Positions 1 through 11,700 of a stretch of 64,000 bases of DNA are shown piece by piece; position 1 is the first letter of the stretch; each line of letters starts with the position of its first letter. The stretch lies in NCBI RefSeq assembly GCF_018812025.1, contig NC_063057.1:18138138-18202137 (forward strand), written 5' to 3'. This stretch comes from Megalobrama amblycephala (taxonomy: Eukaryota > Chordata > Actinopteri > Cypriniformes > Xenocyprididae). Both the position numbers and the translations under genes were made by a program. Under the pieces are notes generated by a model. That model was given only the letters and a program-made list of their open reading frames with translations. It did no database searches and was not told the origin of the DNA.

Positions 1-1507
1 GCATTGATGTAAACAAACAGCAGGAAAGCTCTGCATAATAAGAAAATGTAAGCTGTTGTGTGGAAAAACTAAAACAGACTTACGAATGTGATGTCAAACC
101 ATTTGCATGACTCAATCTACTTCAGAAAGCTTCTTTGAATGCAGAGGAATCGCGTATCAGTGGACTTTATTATTACAAACAGTCTCGCAATTAAGAAATA
201 TTTCTTATTACTTATTTTGACATTGTAAGTACCTCACTGCAACCTAGAAACATGGGATGAGTCAAATTTATGTTTTTGATGTAATTCCAGCCCTTTTGTT
301 TCACTAAACGGCTACGGTTCCCCTCTAGTTTCTCGCTAGGGGCCGCGCTGCACACGTACACTCAGGATTAGACGGTCTTGATCCTCTCTCAGACCTTTTA
401 TAGGTCTCTCCCCACGCGCCAGTGCCCACCCATGAATGATGAAGTGCCGGGTCATTCATAAGGCAGACATGGCACAGATTAGCACTGCTGTTTATGCTCT
501 GGCAATGCCATGCCCTGTTCCCCGCTCAGGCCCTTAATTGGGCACCACGCGCTCTGGCTTCCTGCCGGTTCCAGCTTCCCATTTGGTTTTCGTCAGCAGC
601 CCATAATGAAGAGAAATGAAGTGAGTGCTTTTACCTCTCAGCACCACACTACTTAGCCACACGGTCCCTGAACTTTAACTCAGAGTCTCTGAGGCCACAG
701 TTTGGCCATGGCGAATCCATCTTAGAAAATGTTACGGGGCCCCTGTAACAACAACAACACGGTGGCCACGTTCTCATAACTGGGTGCTATCGATATTATT
801 GCTCCTAATGGCTTTATCTGTGTGACACGTTTAAGCAGATTGTGATTTATTACCTGTGGACTCCTTAATCCAAAACGCTGTGTTGTTCTTGCCTTTTGGA
901 GGCAAGTCAAGGTCTGATAAGCTTGTCACAACAGTTTACATCCTGTTAATCTCGCCCGCGAGTTTGGGGGTAGCCCAGGCAAAAGAGTTTGTTCAAGTGT
1001 ACGAGTACATGTGTAAGGGGAGAATGGGAGTGGGAACTCAAGACAATCTGAATATGTTGATGGAGGTGGGATTGTCGTGCCAAACCTAACACATCGCTGG
1101 ACGCTCTTCCAGAGGCCGGACCTGCTTCCTGGCCAAACACAATACATCCAGTGTTAGAAAACACAGCATCTCATGTAATCATGTCCTGGAGGCCACATGG
1201 TTCCAAGAGTTAAGCAAACAGGCTCTGAAACTTTCTGCTTAAACTATTAGATTCATGGCATTTGGCAAGAAGAAGCCAGATGTTATTGGCTGTGAGATTA
1301 ATAGATCGTAAACCTGGATATTGATTATTATATTTACACTTCTCCTGTGATAGCAAAAGACCACTTTGTATCCCAACAGTAATTTTATTTAGTTTTACTA
1401 TTTTATAGCAGAGTTGTGCATCATTCAGAATTGATTTGAGAATGGCTTTGCAAAATTGTTATTGTTAAATTGAAATAAGGCTGAAATAAAATGGAATATA
1501 AATATTC
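1..1507. other. Intergenic, no gene seen
   Basis: I see no recognisable coding sequence, clear terminal repeats or long simple repeat here. Short open frames in 722-1164 lie on both strands, overlap each other and show no domain, so I treat them as chance. If the nav3 assignment downstream is right, this is DNA roughly 18-20 kb upstream of its first coding exon. Confidence 0.6.
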
Positions 1508-1871
1508 TTAAAGCTGCATTCCATAACTTTTTTGGTTAAAAATTATTCAAAAACATTTTTTTTTTTTTTTGAGCAAGTAAAGCCAGTGTTCAAAACTATC
1601 TCCTTACCTTAGCCCGATTCACAACGGTAAGCTTGTAATAATGTTTTCTAATTCGAGTGGTACTGGTAGGTTTCCGCGGGAAATTTGCCGCCATTCATCT
1701 TTGCGTCATTATGTCATGTTTGTTTACATAAAGAATGAGTCCCAGCTAGTAGGCTATATGTGAGGATGCTGCAGGTGACAGATCATTTATAGCCTTTTCT
1801 CACAGAAGCTGGAATAATTAAACTTATAATTTTGATGGCAGATTGTATGGTATGACAAATGAACAATTATA

Positions 1872-1879
1872 GACTGTAC
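1872..1879. repeat. Target-site duplication of hAT, left copy
   Basis: GACTGTAC directly precedes the hAT end TAGGGTTG and is repeated exactly at 3137-3144. Eight base pairs is the standard hAT target duplication. Confidence 0.85.
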
Positions 1880-3136
1880 TAGGGTTGCACGGTGTACCGG
1901 TACTACGGTAGTATCGCGATACTAAAGCTTCAAAATACTGGCGATGCCATTGTATTTTTTAAACGGTAGTATCGTCAGTACTGTAAGGAATGTTGTATGT
2001 GCGGCAGGTACACTTCAGTTGAACATGTGTGCCTGTGAAAACATTACAAGAGACTGCCGTTGACTGTGTGCTGTGCCCTGTGTAGTAAATGCTCTGTAGA
2101 ATTAGCGCCTTATTGTTTCCTGATGCTTCAGTTAATTTTGCAATGAGATAAAGTTGCACTTGCACATTGTTGTTCACAGTGCATTTTATCTGGAGAAAGG
2201 GTCTGAAATTCACTCAATTAACATCATAAAATCTTTATATAACAATGAATTCTCACAGTTTTTCCGTTGCTTATTTGACTACTTCTGGAAAAGATTAAAT
2301 AGTTTGTTTCTAGAAACATCTTTGCGAACACGATTCAGACAAATGCAATTCCATTCATCAATAAGCTATAGCGGGTTTGCACTCGGTTCTTATCAATCAT
2401 ATCAATCGTGATTTTATAATTATAAATGTATTATATGTTTTAATATACATACTGCTCTCCAGTCAGGGTTAGATATTTCAAGATAGGCTGGCAAAAATGC
2501 TCCCGATAGTTCGTGACACGGGCAAGAGCACTGTTTTTGTTTCATTTCTAAATTAATCTGTTTTTGAACAAATTGGACAAGTCACTGACTCACTAATCCA
2601 TTCATTAAGACAGTCATTTGCTTCGTTCCTGAATGAATCAGCCGTTTTGAATGAATCGGTTGAATGATTCATTGACTTAATCATTAACACTTGCTGCCAC
2701 CTACTGGCGACTTTAGTCTCCCATCTAAAAGTATGCCTATTCTATCATTTTTTACCATCTAAAAGTAGGTCTATTTCCACCAACATTTTTATTTCTATAT
2801 TCAAATTTTTATATTTGAAACATTAATATCATAACATTATTTATGCAATTGTAATTGAAGTGTAAATGCATAAATGATACATCGTAATGTCAGTCATACA
2901 GCTTCTGTGCAGTGCTAAGATGAATTTTGTTTACAATGATTCATTTGATTGGTAATAAAAGCCTGTTATTCATTCTCATTAATGAAATATTCAGAGAAAA
3001 ATCTGGTCTGTTTTCATGTTTTTATGAAACTTTGGTTCATTTTGTATACTGCATGGTATCGCGATACTACTTGGTATCGTGATACTTCAGCTGGTATAGT
3101 ATCGTAAGACATTTTTATGGTATCGTGACAACCCTA
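1880..3136. mobile_element. Non-autonomous hAT transposon, nested
   Basis: The element starts TAGGGTTG and ends CAACCCTA, with perfect 8-bp direct repeats GACTGTAC outside both ends, which is diagnostic of hAT. Near both ends are copies of the palindrome GTATCGCGATAC (first at about 1912, again near 3057) and related GTATCGTGATAC motifs; clustered subterminal motifs like these are typical transposase-binding sites in hAT elements (inference here). The 1257-bp interior has only short unrelated open frames and no hAT transposase, so it would need an enzyme in trans. It sits inside the older TTAA element at 1512-3644. Confidence 0.88.
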
Positions 3137-3144
3137 GACTGTAC
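3137..3144. repeat. Target-site duplication of hAT, right copy
   Basis: GACTGTAC directly follows CAACCCTA and matches 1872-1879 exactly. Confidence 0.85.
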
Positions 3145-3648
3145 AGAAACTGAAATCTACAGGTAACGCTAATACACACTAAATACACGTAGTCATGCAA
3201 TGCTGATGTTGTTAACATTAGCAAATTGAGAACAAAGTATAACAAGAATAATCATTTGCACAGTTTGATGTGATATGGGCTAAGTGATCATTAGATTTAA
3301 TCACCATTGGTAGCGTGATTTATTGTCTTTTTTTTTTTTTTTTTTTTTCTCAGCTGGTCAGAACACAAGTGGCAGATTTGTTGCTTAGTTGTTCAGATGA
3401 CATTTACCGGTCAACATTTTTATTTTGGTCATACTTCCAAGTATACAATCTGTGATTCCGAAGAACTTGTACAGTATCCACCGGTATGATGACTGACAGA
3501 CACTCATTCTCCTCAAAGTATTAAATTCTGCGCTGAGGAGCCGTGCCGATGATGACTCACATAAAGATGATAATTCTGCAAATAACTGCAATTGCAGGTT
3601 CGAACAGAGATGGCTACAAAGATCAAAACTTATGGACTGCAGCTTTAA

Positions 3649-4310
3649 CAAACTTTTATAAAAGTTATTAGAAGTTATTAGAAAGTTATTAGAAATGTTT
3701 ACTTCACAACTAACTGAAATAAATAAGTTGAAGTGCTAAGGTTACTAAACTAAAATAAAAAAAAAAATGTATATAAATTAAAGCTATATAGAAATAGGCT
3801 ATTTATAAAAAAAAAAATGAAAATGGCGAAATTACTCAAACTAAATTAAATTTAAAATGAAAACTGAAAATATAAAAATAAAATCTAACTCATAAATACT
3901 ATAATAGTACACAATACTAAAATAACACTGCAATTGGGTTTGAATTAAGGTCACAAAAGGGATGCAAAATTGCGGTTCAAATTTGAATGTAAAGGAAGTT
4001 CAATTAAAATTCATTGAAATTCCAAGAAATTTATGTAACAATTTTTCAGCTGCAATAGGAAAGATGTTAAACATTGGCTTCACAATGCCTTATTTAAACG
4101 TAAAAAAAAAAAAAAAGTTTAAAAAGTTTGCTTTACATGTAGAATTCCCAGAATGCACCTGTGTGCACCCGTCTTTTTCTTTTAACTTCTTGTTCAGTGG
4201 GGTAAATACAATACAGATTCAAACTTCTTCGATTCTGAATTTTGCCAGCTATGTCATGTACTATAGCGTGTGTTTTTGGCCTAACTTTCTTTGTAACATC
4301 AAACATAAGC
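3649..4310. repeat. A/T-rich stretch with A-rich repeat remnant
   Basis: Bases 3712-3930 are a run of ACTAAA/AAAATAAAA-type words ending near AAATATAAAAATAAAATC. The same vocabulary occurs in the opposite orientation at about 30580-30770, so both are probably decayed copies of one A-rich repeat. The open frame at 3962-4447 crosses an A-run and the edge of the next transposon and is not a credible gene. Confidence 0.4.
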
Positions 4311-4313
4311 TAA

Positions 4314-5142
4314 GGCCCGTCCACACGGAGACGCGTTTCTGTGAAACCGCACAAATTTTTTATCGGATAGGCATTTCGTCCACACGGATCCGGCGTTTTC
4401 GAACGGTGAAACCGCTATTTTTTGAAACCGGGTCCCAGAGTGGATAAATTTGAAAACGCCGTCTTTGTGTTATCGTGTGGACGGGGCAATCCGTATATTT
4501 TCTGAAACGATGATGTCATCACCCCACGTGTCGACCCTAGTCAGACGCGCTAACACCACAAAACAGCACCAACAACAGCAATAGCAGACTCTACATGCTT
4601 GTGTTCGTGCTGCAGAAGCTACTGAGCCAAAATAAAGCGTTATTTCAACAACGCTGTACTGTTCGTTCAAACCGCCGTCGGTGGGAGGGTCAAAGTAAAT
4701 GACAAGTTGCGGCAACCAATCGGAATCCTCTTAAGCGAGGACTTCTACATTCCGATTGGTTGCCGCCGAACCGCGTCATAGCTCATTACCATAAAGTTGA
4801 CTTGATTTCAACTCTCCTCGACGCTCTCACCGTCCAAGACACGCCGCGCCGCTCTTGCCGGAGCTCGCCGCTTGGCTCTCATTGAAAATGAATGACTTCC
4901 TGTCATTTTGACGCTCTCGCCGCCGGCGGTGTGAACACACAGTCAGCTTTGCTATAGTTTGTATTCAGCGCGCAAGGTTTATGCACATGCTCCAAGTCTC
5001 CTTCGCTGCTTTAAGTGCATTTCTGTGACAGAATTACAGCGCCACATAATGGTCTGGCATGTATACTACATCATTTTGAGCCGTTTAACTGGTTTCGTGT
5101 GGACGCAGATATTTCTTGATATGGCGCCGTGAGGACGGGGCT
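4314..5142. mobile_element. Probable non-autonomous Harbinger-type element
   Basis: The left end reads GGCCCGTCCACACGGAG and the right end, read in reverse, AGCCCCGTCCTCACGGCGC, an imperfect inverted repeat. TAA lies outside both ends (4311-4313 and 5143-5145), matching the 3-bp TWA duplication of PIF/Harbinger. A second GTGTGGACG block lies inside each end (near 4474 and 5098). No transposase is encoded. An inner inverted repeat with 18-bp arms, 4709-4726 and 4749-4766, may mark a second nested element or a cruciform. The superfamily call rests only on the 3-bp flank and end shape. Confidence 0.55.
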
Positions 5143-5145
5143 TAA

Positions 5146-7199
5146 GTCACACTAAAATGTCTTTCCAAAGAAGTTCAAAAGAAAAAAAAATATGTCCCCT
5201 AATCTTAGTGAATCTGACATTTGAATAGCTTTAGTGGAGAAGATTTCTTCAAAGCAGTGATATGTGTGCGTGGGTGATTAGTAATAGAGCATAATGCATC
5301 TGATGTAAATACAGTATTTCGTAGCTAATGAGTCAGAATCCATTAGAGGGGCCTTTCTTCTTGCATCGCGGCCACTTGGGCATTTTAACTTTTTAGAGGA
5401 AGGCACGGATTGAGACTCTCATAGCTGATGATTACACAGAGCAGAGGCCCATCGTAAACACACTGCTGCAGATGAAAGAGCCGTGCTCTTCACTCAAGCA
5501 CACGCGAGGCTCTGATCTGTGCAAGTTGTGTGGGCAAAACCCCATTAAGCTTTTAGCATGTTCACATACATAGGCCAAAGTGATGACTCCAAAACCTCTA
5601 ACCCCCATTTATCAACACCTATCAGTTAATGAGGGGCAGAGTGAAGTGGAATAATTTACTCTGCTGATGAATATCTGTGCTTCCATCCCATAGTGCTAAA
5701 GCTCACCAGTATTTACACAGTCATTTATACACTCATGCTGTATGTAGGCTAAATGGTCTGACACTGCCAACCTGAGACTGTTTGTATCACAGCTGTTAGG
5801 GTGATGATTGTATGATGTTCCTGTTGTGCTGCAGGTAAACAGCTGCCTGAACTCGTTGAATACAAACAGGAAACTGTGTCATATGTTTGTGTCACACTCA
5901 CAAGGGAAAAATTCTGTATTCAACTGCTTTCTCAATTTCTCCTATTTCACTCTTTTGGAGGGGTGCTAATTCTGGCCTCAAACTGCCTTTTTAGACAGAA
6001 AATGGTTGACTGATTGATTGACACGTAAATTAAGGATGCACAAGCACTGAAGTTGTGATACTGATAAGCCGATAAATATTTTAATGTTGTAGACAATTAT
6101 AACCAATAAATGGTCTCTATTATACATCTATACATTTTGTAAGTGGAAAAGGATTAAAAGGGCTCTAGTACACACTAAAAACAAATGCAAATAGTTGCCA
6201 GAAGGGAGCAAAAAATGGGCATTCGAACATAATGTGATTATCACAACATAAACTTTTTAAATGAAAAAAACAAAATCCTAAAAATAGGGGATTTAAATGT
6301 ATTTTGAAAGTAGATATATTTCTAAAATATAACACATAATTATAAAATTATTGAACGGCCACGGTCACGCCGGCGATACCACCGCGTTTTTTTTTCTTAC
6401 CAGTGTGAAAGAGACTCAAAATACTCCATCAATGTTGCACATACAATTAAGAGTTATACACCATTTTAATCTGTTGAATATCTTCTTTTATTTGTGTACA
6501 CTCATAGTAAAAACAAAATGTTGTGCTTTTTGTAAAATAAAGAAAACTAACATGATGCGTGATCTCTCGTCTCCCTCTGAACGAACTCCAATCTGATAGT
6601 TCTCAGAAAATGAACTGTAACTTAGTGAATACTAATCACAAAAAAATGAGACTTATGTCTAAAAAAACATTGAAATGTCAGGTTTTAAATTGTGTAAGTC
6701 AAATCGAAAACCAAAATTCTGTGTTTATGTAATCTGTATGAAAAGAGAGCCATGTCAGAAGTCCGTGATTCAGCTCATTATCCGCTAATGCGGCCATACC
6801 CACGGAGCCAGCACTATTCAGACGCAAATTCTGAGTCAGTACTTGAATGCATCGTCTCAATCGTGTATTTATTGTCTTGAAAAGTGTTTATCTGGATGTT
6901 AAAGCCATGGTTAGTGACCTCTAGAAGACATGCCGTTAGTTCCTGGTTCCTGTTCTTCTTTAGATGAATTTGTGGACTAAAAATGCACAGAGCGCCCTCC
7001 GGCTGCAAGTATGAATTGAAAACACAGTATCCAGCGCTCACAGTGATGACAATAAATACTGAATAAATATTACTCCTCTGTATATAGAAAATTGACAAAC
7101 ATGAGAATCCATCAATATTTCTCCAAATGTGCATGCTTTTAAGCTAAAAGCCTATATGAAATTCCATAGAGGTAACATAATTGTTCAGACACTTTGCAT
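5146..7199. other. Intergenic, no gene seen
   Basis: No coding region is supported. Around 6030-6090 a GATACTGATAAGCCGATA-like stretch recalls decayed hAT ends, but no matching second end was found. A short GC-rich patch, 6354-6390, stands out in AT-rich surroundings. The longest open frame (6814-7134, minus) has no recognisable domain. Confidence 0.5.
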
Positions 7200-7321
7200 C
7201 ACAGAAATGCATTATATTTTAAAGTATATAATAGAATACCTTTATTTTAAATTGTAATAATATTTCACAGTATTGCTGTTTTTTTCTGTATGTTTGATAT
7301 ACACCATGATGAGCTTGAAAC
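7200..7321. repeat. Fragment of a dispersed fish repeat, left flank of the LTR element
   Basis: AATTGTAATAATATTTCACA followed by a T-rich run and TTTGATATACACCATGATGAGC matches the middle of the repeat also seen at 28760-28830 (TAATAGTATTTCACAATATT and onward). I recognise this as a very common cyprinid repeat whose ends resemble ACACTACCGTTCAAAAGTTT. It stops at or near the LTR insertion point. Confidence 0.5.
7317..7321. repeat. 5-bp target duplication, left
   Basis: GAAAC precedes the 5' LTR and is repeated exactly at 12538-12542. Ty3/gypsy integrases typically make 4-6 bp duplications. Confidence 0.9.
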
Positions 7322-7468
7322 TGTCACGGTAGGAAATCCATTGTTTCCTCCGTGTCATGTTTTGTGTTTGTTGTTGTACTCACGTAGTCTCCATGTGCTC
7401 GTTTGGTTGATTGTTGTCACCTGTGTGTTGATTGTCTCGCTCCAGCTGATCCTCATCTCCACTCAGCT

Positions 7469-7507
7469 ACATATACTCACTCATCTCTCTGTCTGTTGTC
7501 AGATCCT
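7469..7507 (+). promoter_or_regulatory. LTR core promoter and putative self-primer at start of R
   Basis: ACATATAC (7469-7476) lies about 27 bases before GTCAGATCCT (7498-7507). The spacing suits RNA polymerase II initiation near 7498. GTCAGATCCT is exactly complementary to AGGATCTGAC at 7776-7785, just downstream of the LTR. In fission-yeast Tf1 the first 11 nucleotides of the RNA fold back and prime reverse transcription, and the same was proposed for vertebrate sushi relatives. The start site here is inferred. Confidence 0.6.
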
Positions 7508-7717
7508 CATTCATGTCTCCACTGCCTAGTTGGTTTACCGTCTTCCGTGTTCGTGTGCTGGATTGTATTCGTGTTGTCGTCTTCGTGTCAGGGTTCCGGT
7601 CTGTTCCTGGTTTCATCCATTGACCGTCATCACCTTCACCTGCGACTTCACCCTTCAGCTCTTCTCACGCCACCGTAGACCTTCGTTGCCATTGCCTACA
7701 TTCTGGACTCTTATTTC

Positions 7718-7723
7718 AATAAA
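7718..7723 (+). terminator. Polyadenylation signal in 5' LTR
   Basis: AATAAA about 50 bases before the LTR end. The identical signal in the 3' LTR would be the functional one. Confidence 0.75.
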
Positions 7724-7775
7724 CTTCTTCTGATTGCCTGCGATTGCTTCCTCCTCTTTTACCAGCCGTCACAGT

Positions 7776-7785
7776 AGGATCTGAC
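7776..7785 (+). promoter_or_regulatory. Primer-binding site, self-priming type
   Basis: AGGATCTGAC begins two bases after the 5' LTR. It does not begin with TGG, so it is not an ordinary tRNA-CCA primer site. Its reverse complement GTCAGATCCT occurs in the LTR at 7498-7507, near the predicted 5' end of R. The gag ATG follows only four bases later, giving an unusually short leader. Confidence 0.65.
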
Positions 7786-7789
7786 CATC

Positions 7790-8752
7790 ATGGAAGCAGC
7801 AGGCGATCTCCCCCCATCTCATCTAGAGGAGTTTTTGCAGAGAGCCGTTGATCGCATGGATCGCCAAGACAAGGCGATAGATGAGATGGGTCGAGCTTTC
7901 CAAGCAATGGTGACGAAGGTGTCCGAGCTCGCTCTCCAGACTCAACGACAACAACAACCGCCACCCGCTGCGCCTCCCACGCCACCCACACCGCCGATCA
8001 TCTCCGGAGGGATTTCCCAGTCCGAACCACGCCTCCCCATCCCTGAGAAATATGTGGGTGAGCCAAAGTTTTGTCGATCATTTCTGTCTCATTGTTCTCT
8101 GCACTTCGCCCTGCAGCCCCGCACGTTTCACACCGAGGAAATGAAGGTGGCATTCGTCTTGTCACTACTGACGGGGAGGGCTGCCCTCTGGGGGACGGCG
8201 GTGTGGGAGAACCAAGACAGCTGCTGTGCCTCGTTCCACGCCCTTTCGGAGGAGATGAAACGGGTCTTCGACCGCTCCGTCGCCGGGAGGGAGGCGGCTA
8301 GACTTCTCACGGACCTACGTCAGGAAGACAGGTCCGTAGCCGACTATTCTATTGAGTTCCGCACCCTGGCGGCGGAGTGTAAGTGGAACGAAGAGGCGCA
8401 GTGGGATCACTTCCTGCATGGGTTGGCTGACCGCATCCAACAGGAGATCCGCGCCGTCGAGCTCCCCACTTCTCTTAATGGCCTGATCGACCTCACCATC
8501 AGAGTAGACAACCGACTCGACCAAGCCGCCAGACGGAGGGGGAGAGCAGTTCTCGCGACCAGGCCGGAGGCTCAGCGTCAGCGCTCAGAGGTTGCGGTCA
8601 GCCCACCGGGAGATCTTGAACCCATGCAGGTGGGGCGAGCTCGGCTCTCCCGGGAGGAGAGGATCAGGCGGAGATCCCTGGGACTATGTTTATACTGCGG
8701 CAGCCAAGAACATCACATTCAGCGCTGTCCGGTAAAAGACCAAGCCCGATAG
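7790..8752 (+). CDS. gag: Gag polyprotein, sushi-like
   Basis: 320 residues, complete with stop. Gag forms the cytoplasmic particle that packages the element RNA. Residues about 12-55 look helical with heptad-like spacing (a likely short coiled coil), followed by a Pro/Gln-rich linker near 60-76. The middle, roughly 90-240, resembles the capsid-like retrotransposon Gag fold shared with PEG10. The C-terminus is Arg-rich and ends in one zinc knuckle, C-X2-C-X4-H-X4-C, at C300, C303, H308 and C313. The ATG lies 16 bases after the 5' LTR. The frame overlaps pol, which is in the -1 frame. No stop or frameshift disrupts it. The family call is from recognition of motifs and length. Confidence 0.92.
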   Translation: MEAAGDLPPSHLEEFLQRAVDRMDRQDKAIDEMGRAFQAMVTKVSELALQTQRQQQPPPAAPPTPPTPPIISGGISQSEPRLPIPEKYVGEPKFCRSFLSHCSLHFALQPRTFHTEEMKVAFVLSLLTGRAALWGTAVWENQDSCCASFHALSEEMKRVFDRSVAGREAARLLTDLRQEDRSVADYSIEFRTLAAECKWNEEAQWDHFLHGLADRIQQEIRAVELPTSLNGLIDLTIRVDNRLDQAARRRGRAVLATRPEAQRQRSEVAVSPPGDLEPMQVGRARLSREERIRRRSLGLCLYCGSQEHHIQRCPVKDQAR

Positions 8753-11700
8753 TAAAACGGAGGCTACTATCGGGTGGGATCTCTGCCAGGAAGACCTCAT
8801 CTACATCGACACTCCTTCCGGTGAGTCTACGGTGGTCCACCCACGCACTCGATCATCACGCTTTGTTGGATTCTGGGGCAGAGGGTAGTTTTATGGATTG
8901 TAAGTTGGCTACTAAACTCAACATTCCTCTCACCTCCCTCAAACACCCCATTGCACCTTTTGCACTCAACGGACACAGACTGCCAGTCATCACACAGACC
9001 ACTGTACCGGTTTCTCTCATCACATCTGGCAACCATACGGAGGAGATTTCATTTTACATCACGGACTCACCTCAATCCCCCATTGTTCTTGGTCACACCT
9101 GGCTCCAGAAACACAACCCCAGGATCGATTGGCGCCTCGGATCGGTGGTTAGCTGGAGCGAGGAGTGTCATTTGTCTTGTCTTTTGTCTGCTGGTGTTAA
9201 TGTTTCTGAGTCTGTGTTTCAGGGGGAAGCAGTGGATTTGGCTAACGTGCCCGCGGAGTACCACGACCTGAAGGAGGTGTTCAGTAAGTCTCGGGCTGAT
9301 TCTCTTCCTCCTCATCGTCCCTATGACTGTGCGATAGAGTTATTGCCAGGTACTTCTCCGCCTAAGGGCAAGTTATATTCTTTGTCTATTCCAGAGACGG
9401 CGGCCATGGAGAAATATATATCCAGTTCTCTAGCAACGGGGTTCATCCGCCCTTCTTCTTCTCCAGCGGGGGCGGGGTTCTTTTTTGTGGGAAAGAAGGA
9501 CGGATCCTTGCGACCTTGCATTGACTACCGAGGGCTGAACAACATAACGGTAAGGAATACCTATCCTTTGCCGCTTATGTCTTCAGCTTTTGAGAGGTTG
9601 CAGGGAGCGTCCGTTTTCACTAAATTGGACTTACGTAATGCTTATCATTTGGTCCGTATCAGGGAGGGGGATGAGTGGAAGACTGCCTTTAACACCCCTA
9701 GAGGCCATTTTGAGTACTGCGTGATGCCTTTTGGGCTAACGAACTCGCCGGCAGTCTTCCAAGCACTCGTCAATGACGTGTTGCGAGACATGGTCGATCG
9801 GTTCATATATGTTTACCTGGATGACATATTGATTTTTTCTTCGTCTCTCCAGGAACACGTGCAACACGTACGACGAGTGCTTCTGCGGTTGCTAGAGAAT
9901 GGATTGTTTGTCAAGGCGGAGAAATGCGTTTTTCATGCACAGTCTGTTTCTTTTCTAGGACACATCATTTCGACTGAGGGTGTTCGCATGGATCCTGAGA
10001 AGGTTAAGGCTGTGGTAAATTGGCCATCCCCAGAGTCTCGCAAGGCCCTGCAGAGATTTCTGGGGTTCGCCAATTTTTACCGGCGTTTCATTCGCAATTT
10101 CAGCCAACTAGCCGCTCCTCTGACCGCCTTGACCTCCCCTAGTTTGACGTTCAGGTGGTCAAACGCAGCCGAGGCTGCGTTTGCCAAACTGAAAAGCTGC
10201 TTTGTTTCAGCTCCCATTCTCGTCACCCCTGATCGCTCACGTCAATTCATAGTGGAGGTCGACGCATCAGAGGTGGGGGTAGGAGCAGTGTTGTCCCAAC
10301 GCGCATCCTCAGACGGAAAGGTGCATCCTTGCGCGTATTATTCTCACCGTTTATCTCCTGCAGAGGTTAATTATGACATTGGCAATCGAGAGTTGTTGGC
10401 AGTCAAACTTGCACTGGAAGAATGGCGTCACTGGCTTGAAGGGTCGGGTGTACCTTTCATTGTATGGACGGACCATAAGAATCTCGAATACATTAGAACC
10501 GCCAAAAGACTTAACTCCAGGCAGGCTCGGTGGGCATTGTTTTTCGGTCGTTTCGATTTTACACTTTCTTACCGGCCGGGTTCCAAAAACATCAAACCCG
10601 ATGCTTTATCCCGTCTTTTTGAGCGTTCCGATCGTACTGCTACTCCCGAGCCCATTTTACCGGGGACCATCATTATCTCCGCGCTCAGATGGGAGGTCGA
10701 ATCGAAGGTGTTGACCGCCTTAGAAGGGGTAACGCCCCCGGCTCGTTGCCCACCGAACCGATTGTTTGTGCCGGAGGGGTTACGGTCAGACGTTCTCCAG
10801 TGGGGTCATTGTTCCAGTGTTGCTTGTCACCCAGGGGTTAGTAGAACTAGGTTTCTAGTCAAGCAACGATTTTGGTGGCCTGGTATGGCTCGTGACGTCC
10901 ACGACTTCGTCTTGGCTTGTTCAGTTTGCGCTATTGGTAAGACTTCCAATCGACCTCCAGATGGGTTACTCTTACCGCTGTCTGTCCCTTCGAGACCCTG
11001 GTCCCACATTTCGCTAGATTTCATTACCGCCCTCCCGCCCTCTAAGGGCAATACGGTGATTTTAACCGTAGTGGACCGGTTCTCGAAGGCGACTCATTTT
11101 ATTCCCTTGCCCAAATTACCATCAGCCAAGGAAACAGCGGTAGCTGTCATTGACCACGTCTTCCGTATACATGGCCTTCCGACAGACGTGGTTTCTGACA
11201 GGGGTCCCCAATTTGTGTCCAAATTTTGGCGAGAATTTTGTAAATTGTTAGGAGCGACTGTTAGTCTTTCTTCCGGGTTCCATCCCCAGAGCAATGGTCA
11301 AACCGAGCGAGCCAATCAGGATGTCGAAAGGGTTTTGCGATGTTTGGCTTCCAATAATCCTTCGTCCTGGTGTCAGCAACTCTCAATTGTGGAGTACGCA
11401 CACAATTCTTTACCAGTGTCATCTACGGGCATGTCTCCATTTAAGTGTAGTTTAGGGTACCAACCACCTAATTTTGTCAGTACGGAATCCGAGGTTTCGG
11501 TCCCCTCCGCACACGCACTAGTCCAGAGGTGTCACCGCACCTGGACCAGAGCTCGCAGAGCTCTGCTCCAGGCTAGGTCGCGCACCAAGGCTAAGGCCGA
11601 TCGCCACCGGTCGAAGCCTCCCCGTTACGTCGTCGGTCAAAGAGTGTGGCTTTCTACCCAGAATATTCAGATGCGTTCCGTTTCGAATAAGCTTGCTCCC

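Larger units (their letters stand above)
1512..3644. mobile_element. TTAA-flanked DNA transposon, non-autonomous, interrupted by a hAT
   Basis: The ends are inverted repeats: AGCTGCATTCCATAA at the left and TTATGGACTGCAGCT at the right, one mismatch apart. TTAA lies directly outside both ends (1508-1511 and 3645-3648), the target duplication expected of piggyBac and Kolobok superfamilies. No transposase frame is present. A second, shorter family member with the same terminus is at 28303-28629. Removing the nested hAT at 1880-3136 with one copy of its target duplication leaves about 870 bp. Kolobok versus piggyBac cannot be settled from termini alone; the AG start argues slightly against classic piggyBac ends (CCY). 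Confidence 0.75.
7322..7773 (+). repeat. 5' long terminal repeat
   Basis: It begins TGTCACGG and ends GTCACA, the usual TG...CA borders. It is 452 bp, the same as the 3' LTR, with two differences near the end (G versus A at 7746/12510 and 7768/12532). It contains a TATA-like ACATATAC at 7469-7476, a putative transcript start near 7498 and AATAAA at 7718-7723, so U3, R and U5 are all recognisable. The open frames inside both LTRs are identical shadows and not genes. Confidence 0.95.

Noticed and set aside
3962..4447. 161-codon open frame
   Set aside because: It crosses a 14-base A-run and the left end of the 4314-5142 transposon, and has no domain or exon signals.
7290..7733. Open frames within the 5' LTR, repeated at 12105-12497
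   Set aside because: They are identical shadows in both LTRs, a region with promoter and polyadenylation function, and no known LTR element of this group encodes protein there.
8729..8742. GGTAAAAG as gag-pol slippery site
   Set aside because: Only the A-site codon could re-pair after a -1 slip; the P-site codon could not, so it does not meet the heptamer rule.
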